Below are positions 25,898 to 37,593 of a stretch of 64,000 nucleotides of DNA, piece after piece. The notes below the pieces were generated by a model that saw only the letters and a program-made list of their open reading frames with translations, was not told the origin of the DNA and searched no databases. The DNA lies in assembly GCA_019843655.1 (NCBI GenBank), contig JACDQD010000011.1, positions 14,178,604-14,242,603 of the forward strand. The letters run 5' to 3'. Position numbers and translations under genes: made by a program. Position 1 is the first letter of the stretch, and each line of letters starts with the position of its first letter. The DNA is from Lethocerus indicus. Lineage: Eukaryota > Arthropoda > Insecta > Hemiptera > Belostomatidae.

Positions 25898-27001
25898 TGA
25901 AAGAAAAGCTGAGTTGCGCGGCTCTCATTACAAAACAATGGGCCCACCACCCCGAGGGAAAGTGGCGATTCGGAATATTGCGAAAACGGGCAAGGAAAAA
26001 ATATATATAAAACGGCCTATGAAGAAATATAGAAAAGGTTGCGACAGATTTTGTCTTTTTACCCAACGCGCGTTTAGTTGAATATAGACGTGGATCTAGA
26101 GATATTTCGTCCGACGGAATATCGGGAGTAATTCTCAGCTATTTGTAGCGCTACAGAAAACAACAATTCGCCTGGATTTCAACCGAGTTCATCACGCGGG
26201 TAATTACGCTTTAGCGGTAATCGAACTGGAAATTATTTTCCCCAATTTACAGTTTCACGAGATGTAGACCGCGGCCGATTGTGAATAGCCGGGGTATTAT
26301 CCGGAGCGACGGTACATATTTTACAGACAATTTCACATTCGGGACGGAAACCTCGGTTTGTTAAATAGTGAAACGGAAAGGAAACAAATATTACAATTTA
26401 ATATTACTATATTAAAGGCCGACTTAATAATAATTGGCCGGCGGACTCCGCTATCGAGATGGACGGGGCTCGAAAAATATGCGGATCTCGTTAACGACCC
26501 GCGAGGCACAAAACCGTGAGTCAATGTCAACTCTTATCGGCGTAAAATGTCCCTTTGCCGCCTTCAAGGCTAAGATAGATAAAGAAAAGGGAATTATACC
26601 GCCTTGAATAACCCTGGGGCACTTCGCGATATTATTGTTTATCGTAAAATCAAATTTTCCTCTACCGTACAAATGGATTTCATTTGAAGCCGATACAGTG
26701 ATCCGAAAATATAATGGACAAGACGTGTCCGCATTAAAATTTCCGATCGGAGCGCCAGAGCACACATACTACAACTCTCGTGTCGTAACACTCTGAGATA
26801 AATCTAATCGTACAATAGATAACACTGTTTAGTCTAATGGACGTACGCAGAAAACTGCGCGATTACGTTTCACGCCGTTCTAACCCCGAACAAAAACTCT
26901 ATATATATTTTTGTCAATTTGAAAGTCCGAATTTTTCACCCGAAAGTACAATTCGTTGGAGTCCGGGGCAGACCCGGAGTCGGGGGAGTTGGGGACTGGA
27001 G

Positions 27002-27262
27002 TCATAACCAGTTTAACATACCTGTTTTGTGGTCTGCCAGGGGTTGGAATACCGTAGATTTTGTGTGTATCTGTCTCCTTTCGACAGTACAAGTGACAGT
27101 GACAGTGCAGTGAGGATGCCCGAAAAATATCCAAAGTGCCAAAAGTGACCAACACCGCTGAGCTGAAGATGGCGAGCGGCCGAAACCGGTCTAGCAGAAG
27201 ACCAAACCGGCGAGAGGAGACAGAAACACACGAAATCTACGGAACCCATAATCAGTTCAAGA
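27002..27262. mobile_element. FB12 foldback element, copy 5, with degraded target duplication
   Basis: The element proper is about 27010-27241. End B is on the left (agtttaacatacctgttttg, ggtctgccaggggttgg) and end A on the right (cacacgaaatctacg). The left arm is shortened: tgtctcctttcga joins directly to cagtacaagtgacagtgaca of the hub. Flanks (left cataaccagtt, right cataatcagtt) match at most positions, consistent with an older duplication of about 12 bases that has mutated. Confidence 0.87.
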
Positions 27263-28740
27263 GTTAACTGCCGAACCGATTTCATTATCGTTCGGAGATG
27301 TATCTGAATTTTTCGTGTGGAATCCCCGCCCGGCAGATAATGGCGGCCGTAAATTGCTCTTACAGGTACATAATATACAGGCGTAATTCCTCCTGAGCGA
27401 GTTTAAGTGGACTCTAAACCGCTCAGGGCCCGGCACTCCCGAGTCTAGTTTATTCGAGGCATTAAACCCCCTTTTTCTCCTTCTTTTTTTCACTTGTAAT
27501 ACTCCTGTACGTTTTTAGCGTCGAATATTTCATCCAGGAGACCCCCGTCTTGAGCGTTCGGAGTCCGGCTTCAGGACTTTGGGACGATTTCAAGGCGGGA
27601 AATTCCCATCAATAAGGGCCGTCGGAAAAATATCAATTTTCGGCCGACGTTTACGGCGCGATTTCAAATTGAAATTCTGTAGAAATTAACTCTAATACTA
27701 CATTGTGGTATCGAGCGAACATTATCGTAGTTTCAGCCCGCGATATTTACGCTATTACAGCACATTTATGTTCAGCGGAACATATTCAAAATTAATCAGT
27801 ATATCAACTAGATAGAAGTGATAATAACAAAAATAGACAGTTATATTTAATTAATTATACTCTTTTGAGAGGATAAACGTATCATAAGTTTGGTGCATTT
27901 GGTGTTAGCAACCAGAAAATCATGGCTTACGTATTGGCGAAATTATTAGGGAAAATATACAATAAGCGCTCTTGGGTCTCCAATATGATAGAGTCGGTTT
28001 CTGGAGCATTAAGGATAGTTTTTTATTTATTAACGATGGATTGCGGCAATATTATATCTAAACATTATATAGTAGAGATAGTTGGAGAGAAAGGTTTTTT
28101 TATTACGACTTAATAAATTTAAAGTGAGGGGAAATCTGAAACGACTCTAGGAGCAATCGGACAGCCCAGACTGGGAACTATGACGAATTGACCGTTGGCC
28201 CAGCACCGCCGGTGTCTCGCGTCCGCATGACTCAGAAGACCGCAGAGCCCCGTAACCCACGTGTGGGGGGCTGGGGCCGACCGCAGGCCCAGGACGTCCA
28301 CGGCGACGTCGGAGAGTGCACCGGGAGGTAGACTGAAGGAGGTCACGGAGGTCGCCTGATCTGATTTCAGAGACCATCCAGTAAAATAATTAACGAAAAT
28401 TCGACATCAAGGTATCTTCAGCTCCCCGACGCTCTAAATCATAAATATTTACAAAGATAACATCCCCGCACTTATTAGTGGCGTAACGCCTGAAATAAAA
28501 TGATAGGGGGAACGGGAGTCCGGCATTAATTGTGCAAAGTAACGACTATTAGACCCAAAACTCGATTAGAGACATGCGATACTCTACGATCTCGAACCGG
28601 CCCTCAGCCTCCAGACTTACCTCTGAGATCGTACGGATAAAGGGGAACACAAACAGACGAAGGATACGAAGAGAGATTATAATTTATTATAATGCGTCCG
28701 CCTCGCATCTCGTTTATAAGTTGCGCAACGCGGGGACACG

Positions 28741-28761
28741 GAGAGAGAGAGAGGGAGAGAG
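28741..28761. repeat. (GA)n tract
   Basis: Nearly pure GA dinucleotides with one ggg interruption, about 100 bases before a long AT dinucleotide tract. Confidence 0.9.
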
Positions 28762-28858
28762 TATTACGGCGGTAAAAACACAATTTAAGATTTTTAAGGA
28801 GATTATTCGGACAACTCTCTTGAGATATATGTGTGACCGAAGATTCTGAGATACGGAA

Positions 28859-28860
<2 letters not shown>

Positions 28861-28916
<56 letters not shown>
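28861..28916. repeat. (AT)28 microsatellite
   Basis: Uninterrupted alternating AT for 56 bases, ending at atgtac. Length is likely variable between individuals and may be collapsed or expanded in assembly. Confidence 0.97.
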
Positions 28917-28921
<5 letters not shown>

Positions 28922-29830
28922 GCGGCGCTGGGAAATTATTAACGTATCCACTCGGTGAGCAGCCATTATACTAATTGATAGGGAACCGAGTGCGTGCAAG
29001 AAACACAGAGAGTACACAGCCGCTTCCATTTATTCAAGAAGGAACACAGCTTAAGACTTTCGTTTATCTAACGTTGCCGATAATCGAGAATCTTGCACTC
29101 GGAGATTGTAACTTCTATTAAATTTTGAAATTAATTTAATTTTCCTTCACAGATTTATAAATGTAAGCAATAATTTTTATTATACACATTTCCTCGTACG
29201 GAAATTCCCAAGACAAGACAGAAGTTTTACATTCGGGAGGCCTAAAACATTTCGATCAGAAAAATACAATAAGTTCAATGTATGGAATTTATAATTTTTG
29301 GAAATATTAGTGTCGAATCTCCAACGGTCCCCCGAAGCCAAAATTGTGTATACATCAGCCTAATTTCTGGCTGAGAATTGACTCACATAGTTCTAGAGCA
29401 CACCCAAAGTGTTTGTAAGACGATATTCGATTGATTCGAAAGAGAAAAACCACACCCGTTTTAAAGAGCTGACGGAGAGGAAAGGCTTAGGAACACGTAA
29501 TGCCGTAATGCCAGCATCGCCTTACGAAATCGCCGCCAGGAATTTCAAACATGTACAATAGCACACCCATGAATACATAATTATGAATAGAATTGATAAG
29601 GTACTTGGTCCAGAGGAGCGGTGTACACGCAACGGGGACCATTTATATTTAGTCATTTCCCAAGCCGCTTGAACTTGAAGCCGACCGTTCCAATCCGGAC
29701 CGACTGTGGTAGAACCAGTTATTTTCCCATTCCGGGCAGATCCTGAAAAACTCATAGGATTCTGAAGCCCATTCGCCGATATCTAACGGTACACACCGTA
29801 CCGGAAAGAGTCACATACGGCCGGAGACGA

Positions 29831-29899
29831 ATGCGCCCCGGACTGCAAGAAGCTTTAGAAAAACAGGCTCGCAACTTGCACACTCTGTTCGGCCGAGAG
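29831..29899 (+). CDS. Possible short coding exon with splice donor (unknown product)
   Basis: From ATG at 29831 the frame reads MRPGLQEALEKQARNLHTLF and three further residues, with an amphipathic helical look, and ends at a good donor (ccgagag followed by gtaagagg). The frame is also open upstream for about 31 codons to a TGA, so the true start could be an acceptor rather than this ATG. No family is recognised. The segment is short enough for a chance match to explain it. Confidence 0.15.
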
Positions 29900-30095
29900 G
29901 TAAGAGGTTGAACAACTTAGCCAATTAGCTGTTTACCCGTTACTTAAAAATGATAACAATTTATTAAAGCCCGAGGCAAATATCTTGGCTAGAGCCCGTT
30001 CAACGGTACACTGTTCAATTCAGAAATATATGTCAAAAATTTGTGTTCACCCGGATGTTTGATTTTTATTTAATGACATTATCTCACCAATTCAT

Positions 30096-30334
30096 GAAAC
30101 CGGAATATCGTAGATTTGTTGTGTTTCCTGTGTCTCCTCTCACTGGTTTGGTCATTTGCTAGACCGGTTTCGGCTGCTCGCCATCTTCAGTAGCGGTGTT
30201 AGTCACTTTTGGCACTGCGCTGTCACTATGACTATCACTTGTACTGTCGAGAGGAGACAGAAACACACGAAATCTACGGTATTCCAACCCCTCGCAGACC
30301 GCAAAACAGGTATTTTAAACTGGAAACCGGAATA
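30096..30334. mobile_element. FB12 foldback element, copy 6, with 12-bp target duplication
   Basis: The element proper is 30108-30322. The 12-mer gaaaccggaata flanks it at 30096-30107 and 30323-30334. End A is on the left (tcgtagatttg) and end B on the right (cctcgcagaccgcaaaacag, gtattttaaactg). The left arm is long (ttgctagaccggtttcgg, ctgctcgccatcttcag, tagcggtgttagtcac) and runs into the hub. The right arm is cut down to its outer part (gagaggagacagaaacac). This copy is a mirror of the deletion seen in copy 2. Confidence 0.93.
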
Positions 30335-33300
30335 GTTGTACATAATCTATTTCGTTCGGAGTACATGTTTGGCGCTGGATTTGGAATCGTCAGTAGGACT
30401 TCTAGAGCGCTTTATAGTGTCAAGTTAAGTACTGTTTTTAGTAAAAGGCCATCGAAACAGCTATTGTAGTACATTTCAAAATTGAGGTTTTAAAATTGAG
30501 ACCGGAAGCCGTCGAAGAATGGGGGAAGGGCTCACGTGATCGGGGAAAGTGTGACCTTTGGGCGTTGAGCCCTGTGGACGGGGCGTGCGAAATGCCGGGA
30601 GGTTCGGGGACCGGACAGAAAGAACTGGTTGCCATAAACTAATTATACAATGGGCGTATCGGGCCGCCTCATAAATATTTAGCGGACGGCCGGAGTACTG
30701 CAAAAATCACGCAAAGTGGGCCGTCTCCCAACGGATAGGGCCAAAATTATAAACCCCCGAAGGGCTCGAGGAAGAAAATCTTAAGCACCACGGTAACATT
30801 ATAAACAGTAGTTAACGAAATATCCACGAGGGGTTATACAATTCATTCGTGAATGTAAAAATTTAAAATCATAAAAACTTTTTTATGACAATCCTTTACG
30901 GCAAAAAACAATATAATACATGTAGGATTTGTACATATCTTCTTGTTTTTCTCTGAACTTCCATCACGACTGTTCTTCATTTAAGATGTTTAAAGAATGA
31001 TACTAGACCTTTTGAAAGTGTCGCTAAGAAATGTATTTCAACCGTAATTACGCGAAATATATTGACGAATTTATATAATCCCAGTTTCCCAAAGTTTCAT
31101 CCATAGAGATTTTCCGATAGATGCCAGAATCGGCATCAATATTTATAGAGAGAAACAAGAGACATGAAAAAAGACTTTCCCCAATTGTACCTTGTTTGAT
31201 TCTACAATAAATGAAACAGAAACAATGTTATATATATACATGGATTACGCTAGTGTACAGAGGAAATCTGATGATTTAGTGTCCTCGGTTTAGATTAAAC
31301 TGAAAAAAAAGGAGAAGCTAAAACGGTTAGGACGAAAAACGATTAGAATAATGTTGGATTGGCGACCGAATTATCCGAATTCCTTCACGAATTTGCTCCT
31401 GTGGATTTGGCCGGTGTACAGTTTTGAATTCGCGACTATCTGTGTGAGTGAGTGCGTGTGAGTGAGTGAGTGAGTGAGTGCGTGTGTGTTTTGAAAACGA
31501 ACCGTTGACCCGAAGCCCGCAATCAAGGACACCTCCCCCCTTAGACGTACTTCGCCGCTATTAAGTATGCGCGGGCACCTCCGGGACCAAGGTTTTTGCC
31601 TCCATTTGATTTGTAGTTTATGCCCAATTCTCCGCCTCCCCCTTCAACAACTTCGCAACCGTGAATCTAATTTTTTATCGGCTTTTTCGCGACGACTCAG
31701 GCTTTCCTGTTCGGTCAACTCCCAGCGCGGAATATAACGTGGGTTGTAAATAAAAAAAATTATTCAAATTTCACCCCGACGGCGGACTGTGTACCGCTAA
31801 CAAGCGAAGAGTAAGGTCGGCCGAAGCACACGATAAACATGACGAACGATGAACGCACTACAAAAAAGATCCGCTGTCAGAAAATTAATTACCCTAACGG
31901 GGCTAGTGACCGGGGGCCCAAATTAATGATATCAATTTATACGACATCGGCTTCAGAATTTAAATTCCAATATATTATGAGCTCATTTGCAATCTAAATT
32001 TTTGCACGGATACGATGACTGATGTATCCAGCGTGGTACGACGATTATTTTGTTTCGATTTATACTTATTAAATCAGATATCAACAATTCCATAATCATA
32101 ATTATAATGAACGAGTATTTTATATAGGGGGGAGGTTCGCAGAAATACTCTAAGGGCTACACAAGAGCTGTAATAAGATAAATAATTTTTTCTTATCGGT
32201 ATCGACGCTGAATCTTGGCTGTATTTTTTCCCAGCATCCGGGAGACGATAACAGAGAATCCGGAAATATCCGGAGAAAGGTCGGCCGAATTAATAATGCT
32301 GCGGATAAAAAATATTTGCCAATTTGCATCACCGCTAGCTGCGACGGGGCCGCGAAAATACTCCCGGAATGAAAAATGGGCAATTTCTAATATGATTCAT
32401 CGGGCGAATGAATACGACATATTGACGAACGAGCAATTAAAGTCCGATGGGGACGAGTGAACGGATGAATATTAATGCGGCCCGTCGGAAATGGCGTAAT
32501 TAGTCGCCGATTGCTTACTAAAAACATATATCTTTTCTTGCGTCCATAGTCATTAAACATTTAACAAGAATAAAGCAATAACAGTGTTACGCTTTGAGTT
32601 GGACGAAAACATATTTTCATGTTGGGCGTTGAATTTAACCCGTCCGGACAATATCTGTGGGTTTCAAACATTTCATTCTGAAGTCCTCCTTATCAGGGCG
32701 TCGTCCTGTTGTTCTGTTTTCCTCATGCTATCGTTTGCGGATTGGCCCGAGGCCGAAATAACATTTTCAACCTAAACAGTATCGCGGTTCGGGAAAAACT
32801 GGACGGTCTTATTATTCCAACGGGTCTATTAACCCCGGGGAGGAGCGGGCGCGTGGGCAGAGCGAGAAATTCCGATGCAAAAGACAAAATGCAAATTCCA
32901 GAGACAAAGATGGTGAAATGGGAAAATAAAATAAAAACAGTCTTCTGAATCTGCATAGGCTGTCGGCGGCCCCCAAGGCCAGCGCCGCTCATCGACCGAA
33001 TGGAACACATCCGCTGTTGGCCGGAACGGGCGCAATAAATCGGCAGGGAGCGTGGGCAGGTGTATAATTACTGGGTTTGAAGGTAAAGAATAAAGGAAAA
33101 AAAAGGGGTATAAAGAAAACTCGAAAGAAAGAGAGTGTAGTGACCCCCCGAAGCAAGTGTCGGTCGCCATGAATGGAACGCCCGGTGACCTCATTCGAGC
33201 TAACCCCATTGATTTATCATTATACTTTTTTTGGTACGGCCCTCTGGTACAGTAGGCGCTGGTCCACTAAATTGCAATTCCAAAGAATTACGTGCTAATG

Positions 33301-36267
33301 GCAATTTCGAACTTGCCTTTGATTAAAGTTGTAATTCATTAAAAGCGGAAAATTTCCCGAAAATTATATCTCATCAAAAGTACAGTTACAAGGTCGACGA
33401 TCTAATTACTGGAATTATTAACGCTAGAAGATTTAGGATTAGGAAAGTGATTAGTACAATTTAATTGCTTATAACTAATTCCCATCCAAAAAACTCATAT
33501 ATACTGTACAAGGATTGTACAGAGTAACAAGATGATACCATATATTTCAAGGATGTTCATATAAATTTCAGTCCGCTAATAATCCGTACGCTAAAAAATG
33601 CTCAACTCGAGGCGTTAGATTCCCGACAGCAAGGTACAAATTATAGTAGACGTACTGGACAAAAAAATTCGACGAACCTAGTAATAATTAATTATACGTA
33701 GCACAAATCTCCAGTCGGAGCGATAATTAAATTTCACGACGGTAATTACAGTCGGGGTTCCTCCCACCTTGGAATTGCCTCCAATTCATCTTCTAATGCC
33801 CCCGGGCATCATTTAAATTGCCCCCAATCGTCTAACAGTCGCAATTTGGGCCTTCCAACTCTAATCCAGCCTTCCGGTGTGGCATTAGGCCGGCCTCCAG
33901 GAAACACCACCCATCGAAGGCCTCTGTCCCAGCGTTTATTTCGGACGCGTTCTTTGGACATTTTATTATCCACATTTCAGAAGGCCAATTGCTCGTTCGG
34001 CCGACGAACTATCGCTCGTTGTGAGCGCCCAGCGATTAGATAGGCGTGGCAGTTTTGTGGGGCAGGAAGTCAAAAGGGCACCGGCCCTGTAGACAAAGGG
34101 CTGGAAATTCCGGAGAGCTGTCCGGTTCCGGGAACCGCCTCGCTTACGGTCACCCAACAGGCCCCCTCCCTCCCTCCAATAGGTCCCCAATAGGTCCGCA
34201 GTGTTTATTTGTAGTGGCACGTCGCGGTGACCGCCGAAGCACATGCGGCCCCAGCTGCCAAGGTCGATGACTCGTCACGAAAACATACTTTTCAAAAGGA
34301 GTTCTATATTCTGGCCAGGTTTCCTGTGTCTCCTCCATAAGATTTGGTACTAACCCTATCAGGTTTTTCACAATCGTCAGCCAGAATTTAGCCCGAGCAA
34401 CACCCTCCGCCGCACTGCATCGGCAATACATATAAGCGAATGACCCGGTTATATTAAGATATTTCATTCTTAAAAAATGCATTTTAATCCTAATTATGCA
34501 AAATATATTCTCCTACTGCCTTGTTTTTATCCATCTGCATCCAACTAATTATTATTTTAAAATAATATCTTTTTCCTTTCAATTTAATATCAAAAAATAT
34601 TAATTTTCAAACGAACATAACCCCGAAATCTATCAGGTTTTTTGAATTATTAATTTAATTTCGGTATATCGGCCAAAAAGTATAACCATTACTACATTTG
34701 TTAGTGCAGCGAACAAACATCAAAGTCCAGCGATTGGAATGCATTCCTTCGTGACTGGTTCTCATAGACTCTCTTGGGTCGGTCATCAGTCATTAGATAC
34801 TTTCACTTGAAATGAGGAAATAATTCTCTAATATATTCTCAATATCTATCTATATATATATAATTATCTTAATTATAATAATCAAACAGAGATAATTTCC
34901 GTACCGTGGCGGGCTAAGCATTACTTCGGTTGTCCGCGGGGACTCGAGACGAAAGCGTGAAAGTATAGCGTTTTATTTTTTGATAAAAAAAAAATTGATT
35001 GCGAAAACTGCAGATAGAACTGGGCGTCTCGTGATGAGCGCATAATTTCAACTCAGGAAATGACTTCTGAGAATCAAACGTCTTTGGGTCACGCGGTCCT
35101 GGGTAAAATTGAAACCGGGGGGGTGAAAAACAAGAACGAAGAATAAGCCGAATAAATGTATAGATTAGCATATACAATTAGGCGGCCGGGTGACGCAGAC
35201 GGATAGGCATTAAAACGGATCGTTAGTTATGCACGTATTCCGGATAGGTCGTAAATAACGGCGGCACCGACCGTTTATTAAAAGCTTTCACACATGTCCG
35301 GACGCGGGAGGTATGCGAAGGCAGAACGGCGTGTAAACAAACTGGGTACAACGGTACAGATCGTGCTCCAGAAATTTACTATTCGTTTCGCGCATTGTAC
35401 TTCAGGTATTCGACGGATAATAGTTCGTCGCGGAGGTAATAATGATACCGACCGTATTCTTACCGAAAGGTAAACTTGACCAACATGACAGGTACCATTG
35501 AGGGTAGTTTCCCCTAAATAATAGGCCGAAGTTATCGAAAGATCGCTACCTGAAAAGGGGTAAGGCGAATTCAGCTCTGTCCTAGGCAGGCAGATTTGAC
35601 GATTGAAAAATAATTTTACTTTTAACAATTAATTGCAATCACGTGTCAAGTTATGTTCTAAGATATTAAAAAACCGAACTATGTACAGGTGGTTTGGGTC
35701 CAACAGACCTAGAGTCCTATGACCTTTTAATCCGGCGACAGGTGTCCTCTTGTACAAATAAATAACCGGCGAAACTCGAGGATTTTCCTTCCCATCCTCG
35801 TAAAATACGAGAGGTGTTACGCAATTTCCTCTTTTGGGTCGGGGAGCGCGGGAAACGAAAATAGGAACCGATATTTAAACAACAAATATTTAAAGGCCAG
35901 ATACAATTCGTTTACAGACCGCAAACAGACTCGTCAGATAATTGAGACGTGAATGGCTTTCGGAACGCTATCGGCTGGAGGCTGAAATGCAGATCGCTAC
36001 TTGTGACAATAACGCCCGCGACCTGCGTGAATATGATATTTGTCCGGTATACCACCGGCGATGGCGAAGAACCTTCCTTAAGATCCGACGAATAGACGAG
36101 TGAAGATGGAAGGACCACCAAGCGCGATTATTCCGATCTTGGTGTTACACAGTTTTGTAAACAGTTTTATATATTCGATACTTTATCTAGAAGCAATCTA
36201 AATTTGATCCCCCGATAACGGAAAAAAGTGGATTTCGAAATGAGGGGGGACATAATGCCTCAATATA
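30335..36267. other. Noncoding block with no recognisable gene
   Basis: Contains a TGAG/GTGT-rich simple repeat at 31440-31490 and GC-rich patches at 32800-33060 and 33820-34260. Minus-strand open frames of 110-126 codons near 34150, 32829 and 35278 overlap other frames of similar length and have no recognisable domain. A short gtttcctgtgtctcctcc segment near 34318 resembles part of an FB12 arm but is too short to call. Confidence 0.45.
31440..31490. repeat. GTGA/GTGT simple repeat
   Basis: About 50 bases of tgtgagtgag-type units with gcgtgtg interruptions at both ends. It is an imperfect tetranucleotide microsatellite (GAGT unit). Confidence 0.9.
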
Positions 36268-36457
36268 TTGGGTTGGCAACTAAATAATTGCGGATTCTTC
36301 TCATCTTTGGGTGTGTGCATTTTTTGGTACCGACGACGAATAGTTGGCGCGTAATAAACATTTCGGAATACTCTATAGGTTTGACGATGTAAAAATACAA
36401 ATAACGCCGCCTCCATCTAGCGACGCAACCCGCAATGACTTAGTTGCCGATCCAATA
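36266..36457. mobile_element. Miniature mariner element (mellifera-type ends), 188 bp
   Basis: The left end reads ttgggttggcaactaa with ataattgcgg following. The right end is its imperfect inverse, ccgcaatgac then ttagttgccgatccaa. TA dinucleotides flank both ends (36266-36267 and 36456-36457), the standard target duplication for mariner. The element proper is 36268-36455, far too short for a transposase gene, so it is non-autonomous. The terminal sequence resembles the mellifera subfamily of mariner known from bees, ants and other insects. The terminal repeats differ at several positions, so the copy is not brand new. Confidence 0.9.
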
Positions 36458-36540
36458 ATTACTGATACGGTGAGGTTGTAGTATATCGGACGCAAAATTT
36501 CCCTAAGACTTCAAATCGTCGAATCTAAAATCCTCTCTGG

Positions 36541-36625
36541 ATACCTTTTTTGTCCAGGGTACGTGCTGGAATCGAACCTGAAACCTAGGTCACCCGAGAC
36601 GCTCAGCCGTTCTTCGGCAGTATGA
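36541..36625 (-). ncRNA. tRNA-derived SINE-like head
   Basis: On the minus strand there is a plausible A-box-like stretch (ggctgagcgtctcgggtg) and, about 25 bases later, a clear B-box (caggttcgattccagc). The T stem has mismatches and no acceptor stem closes, so it is not an intact tRNA gene. It is best read as the polymerase III promoter head of a SINE or a tRNA pseudogene. It starts 85 bases from the mariner miniature. A comparable head lies at 43460-43530. Confidence 0.35.
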
Positions 36626-37295
36626 AAGAAGAAGGCCCGCCGAATTTAATTCAGTAAACAGCGAGGAATATTTCTTTGGATGAGGCGCACCTCGCAGAGC
36701 CCGCGGTCTTTCCCAGGCCTCGAGCCGTGTAAGAACCGCCCCGGTGTAATTTAATAATTCAGGCGTCAGATTAAGTTATAAATCGATGGATTATACCGCC
36801 TTCCTACCGTGTGGCAGTCCCGCCACTCCGTCGGGGTCTTCTCCTCTTTTTCCCTTCTTCACGTCTCTTTTTTTTTTCTCGAGTCAATTTCACCGGCCCC
36901 GGCAGTAGGACCTGTTGTCCTATCCTTTATGGGAGAGTCAATTTCCGATGCGCCGAATGATTGGAATAGCCGCTCGAGGTGGTGTAGGGCGGATTTAAAA
37001 TTTCTCGAGAAAAACATACGCGACACTCCAACCACTGACCTCGCGTAACATTTGAATTCAGTTCGCCGGCCGGTTGTAACAACTGATTTACATTAGAAAT
37101 AGCAGCGTGATGACCGTACAGAATGGGAGCGGGTTCTCGAGATAAGGGATACAGTCTCACTTGTCCAGCGCTAGGATCCGGGTTCGATTGAGATCGCGAT
37201 TTGCGATTTTTATTCTCCAGTCTCGATTTGGCCACAGAATTTACCACGGAATTACCTCATGAGGACTCTGCCCCTAATATATAATAGAATTAAAT
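36626..37295. other. Noncoding stretch with a pyrimidine tract
   Basis: A pyrimidine-rich stretch at about 36836-36880 ends near an AG at 36905, followed by a frame open for 47 codons that is unrecognised. Nothing else supports a gene. Confidence 0.4.
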
Positions 37296-37593
37296 GATTT
37301 CCTTAAAGTTTAACACACCTGTTTTGCGGTCTGCGAGGGTTTGGAATACCGTAGATTTGTTGTGTTTCTGTCTCCTCTCGCCGGTTCGGTCTTTTGCCAG
37401 ACCGGTTTCGGCCGCTCGCCGTCTTCAGTAGCGGTGTTAGTCGCTGTTGGCACTTTGGATGTTTTGCGAGCATCCTCGTCGCTGCACCGTCACTGTGCCG
37501 CTACTGAAGATGGCGGGCGGCCGAAACCGGTCTAGCAAAAGACCGAACCGGCGAGAGGAGACAGAAACACGACAAATCTACGATTTCCTTAAA
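37296..37593. mobile_element. FB12 foldback element, copy 7, most complete, 12-bp target duplication
   Basis: The element proper is 37308-37581, flanked by the 12-mer gatttccttaaa at 37296-37307 and 37582-37593. End B is on the left (gtttaacacacctg, ttgcggtctgcgagggttt) and end A on the right (gacaaatctac). Both arms are long: ccggttcggtctttt, accggtttcggccgctcgcc and ttcagtagcgg on the left pair with the reverse on the right, giving a stem of roughly 100 bases around a loop of roughly 70 bases. Transcribed, it would form a long hairpin RNA. It has no coding capacity for a transposase. Confidence 0.95.

Larger units (their letters stand above)
21846..27000. other. Noncoding block with two possible exons
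   Basis: Holds a pyrimidine-rich tract at 22358-22435, two possible exons at 24530 and 25708 (listed separately), CpG-rich patches at 24830-24970, and a G/A-rich stretch at 25570-25610. The 155-codon ATG frame at 22117-22584 is largely a translation of the pyrimidine tract (Ser, Phe and Leu runs) and is not called a gene. A lone Tc1-like end candidate lies near 23211. Confidence 0.45.
27263..30095. other. Noncoding block with microsatellites and one possible short exon
   Basis: Includes a (GA)n tract at 28741-28761 and an (AT)28 tract at 28861-28916. The 141-codon minus-strand frame across 28604-29029 is produced by that AT repeat (Tyr-Ile run) and is not a gene. A possible exon at 29831-29899 is listed separately. 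GC-rich DNA at 28140-28380 has no supported gene. Confidence 0.45.

Noticed and set aside
28604..29029. 141-codon minus-strand frame
   Set aside because: Created by the AT microsatellite, giving a Tyr-Ile run.
34318..34352. Segment resembling part of an FB12 arm (gtttcctgtgtctcctcc)
   Set aside because: The match covers fewer than 35 bases with differences, so it is not reliable as a relic.
37150..37190. tRNA B-box-like gggttcgattgag
   Set aside because: No A-box at the right spacing and no stem pairing. The same holds for similar motifs near 1433, 44017 and 48028.
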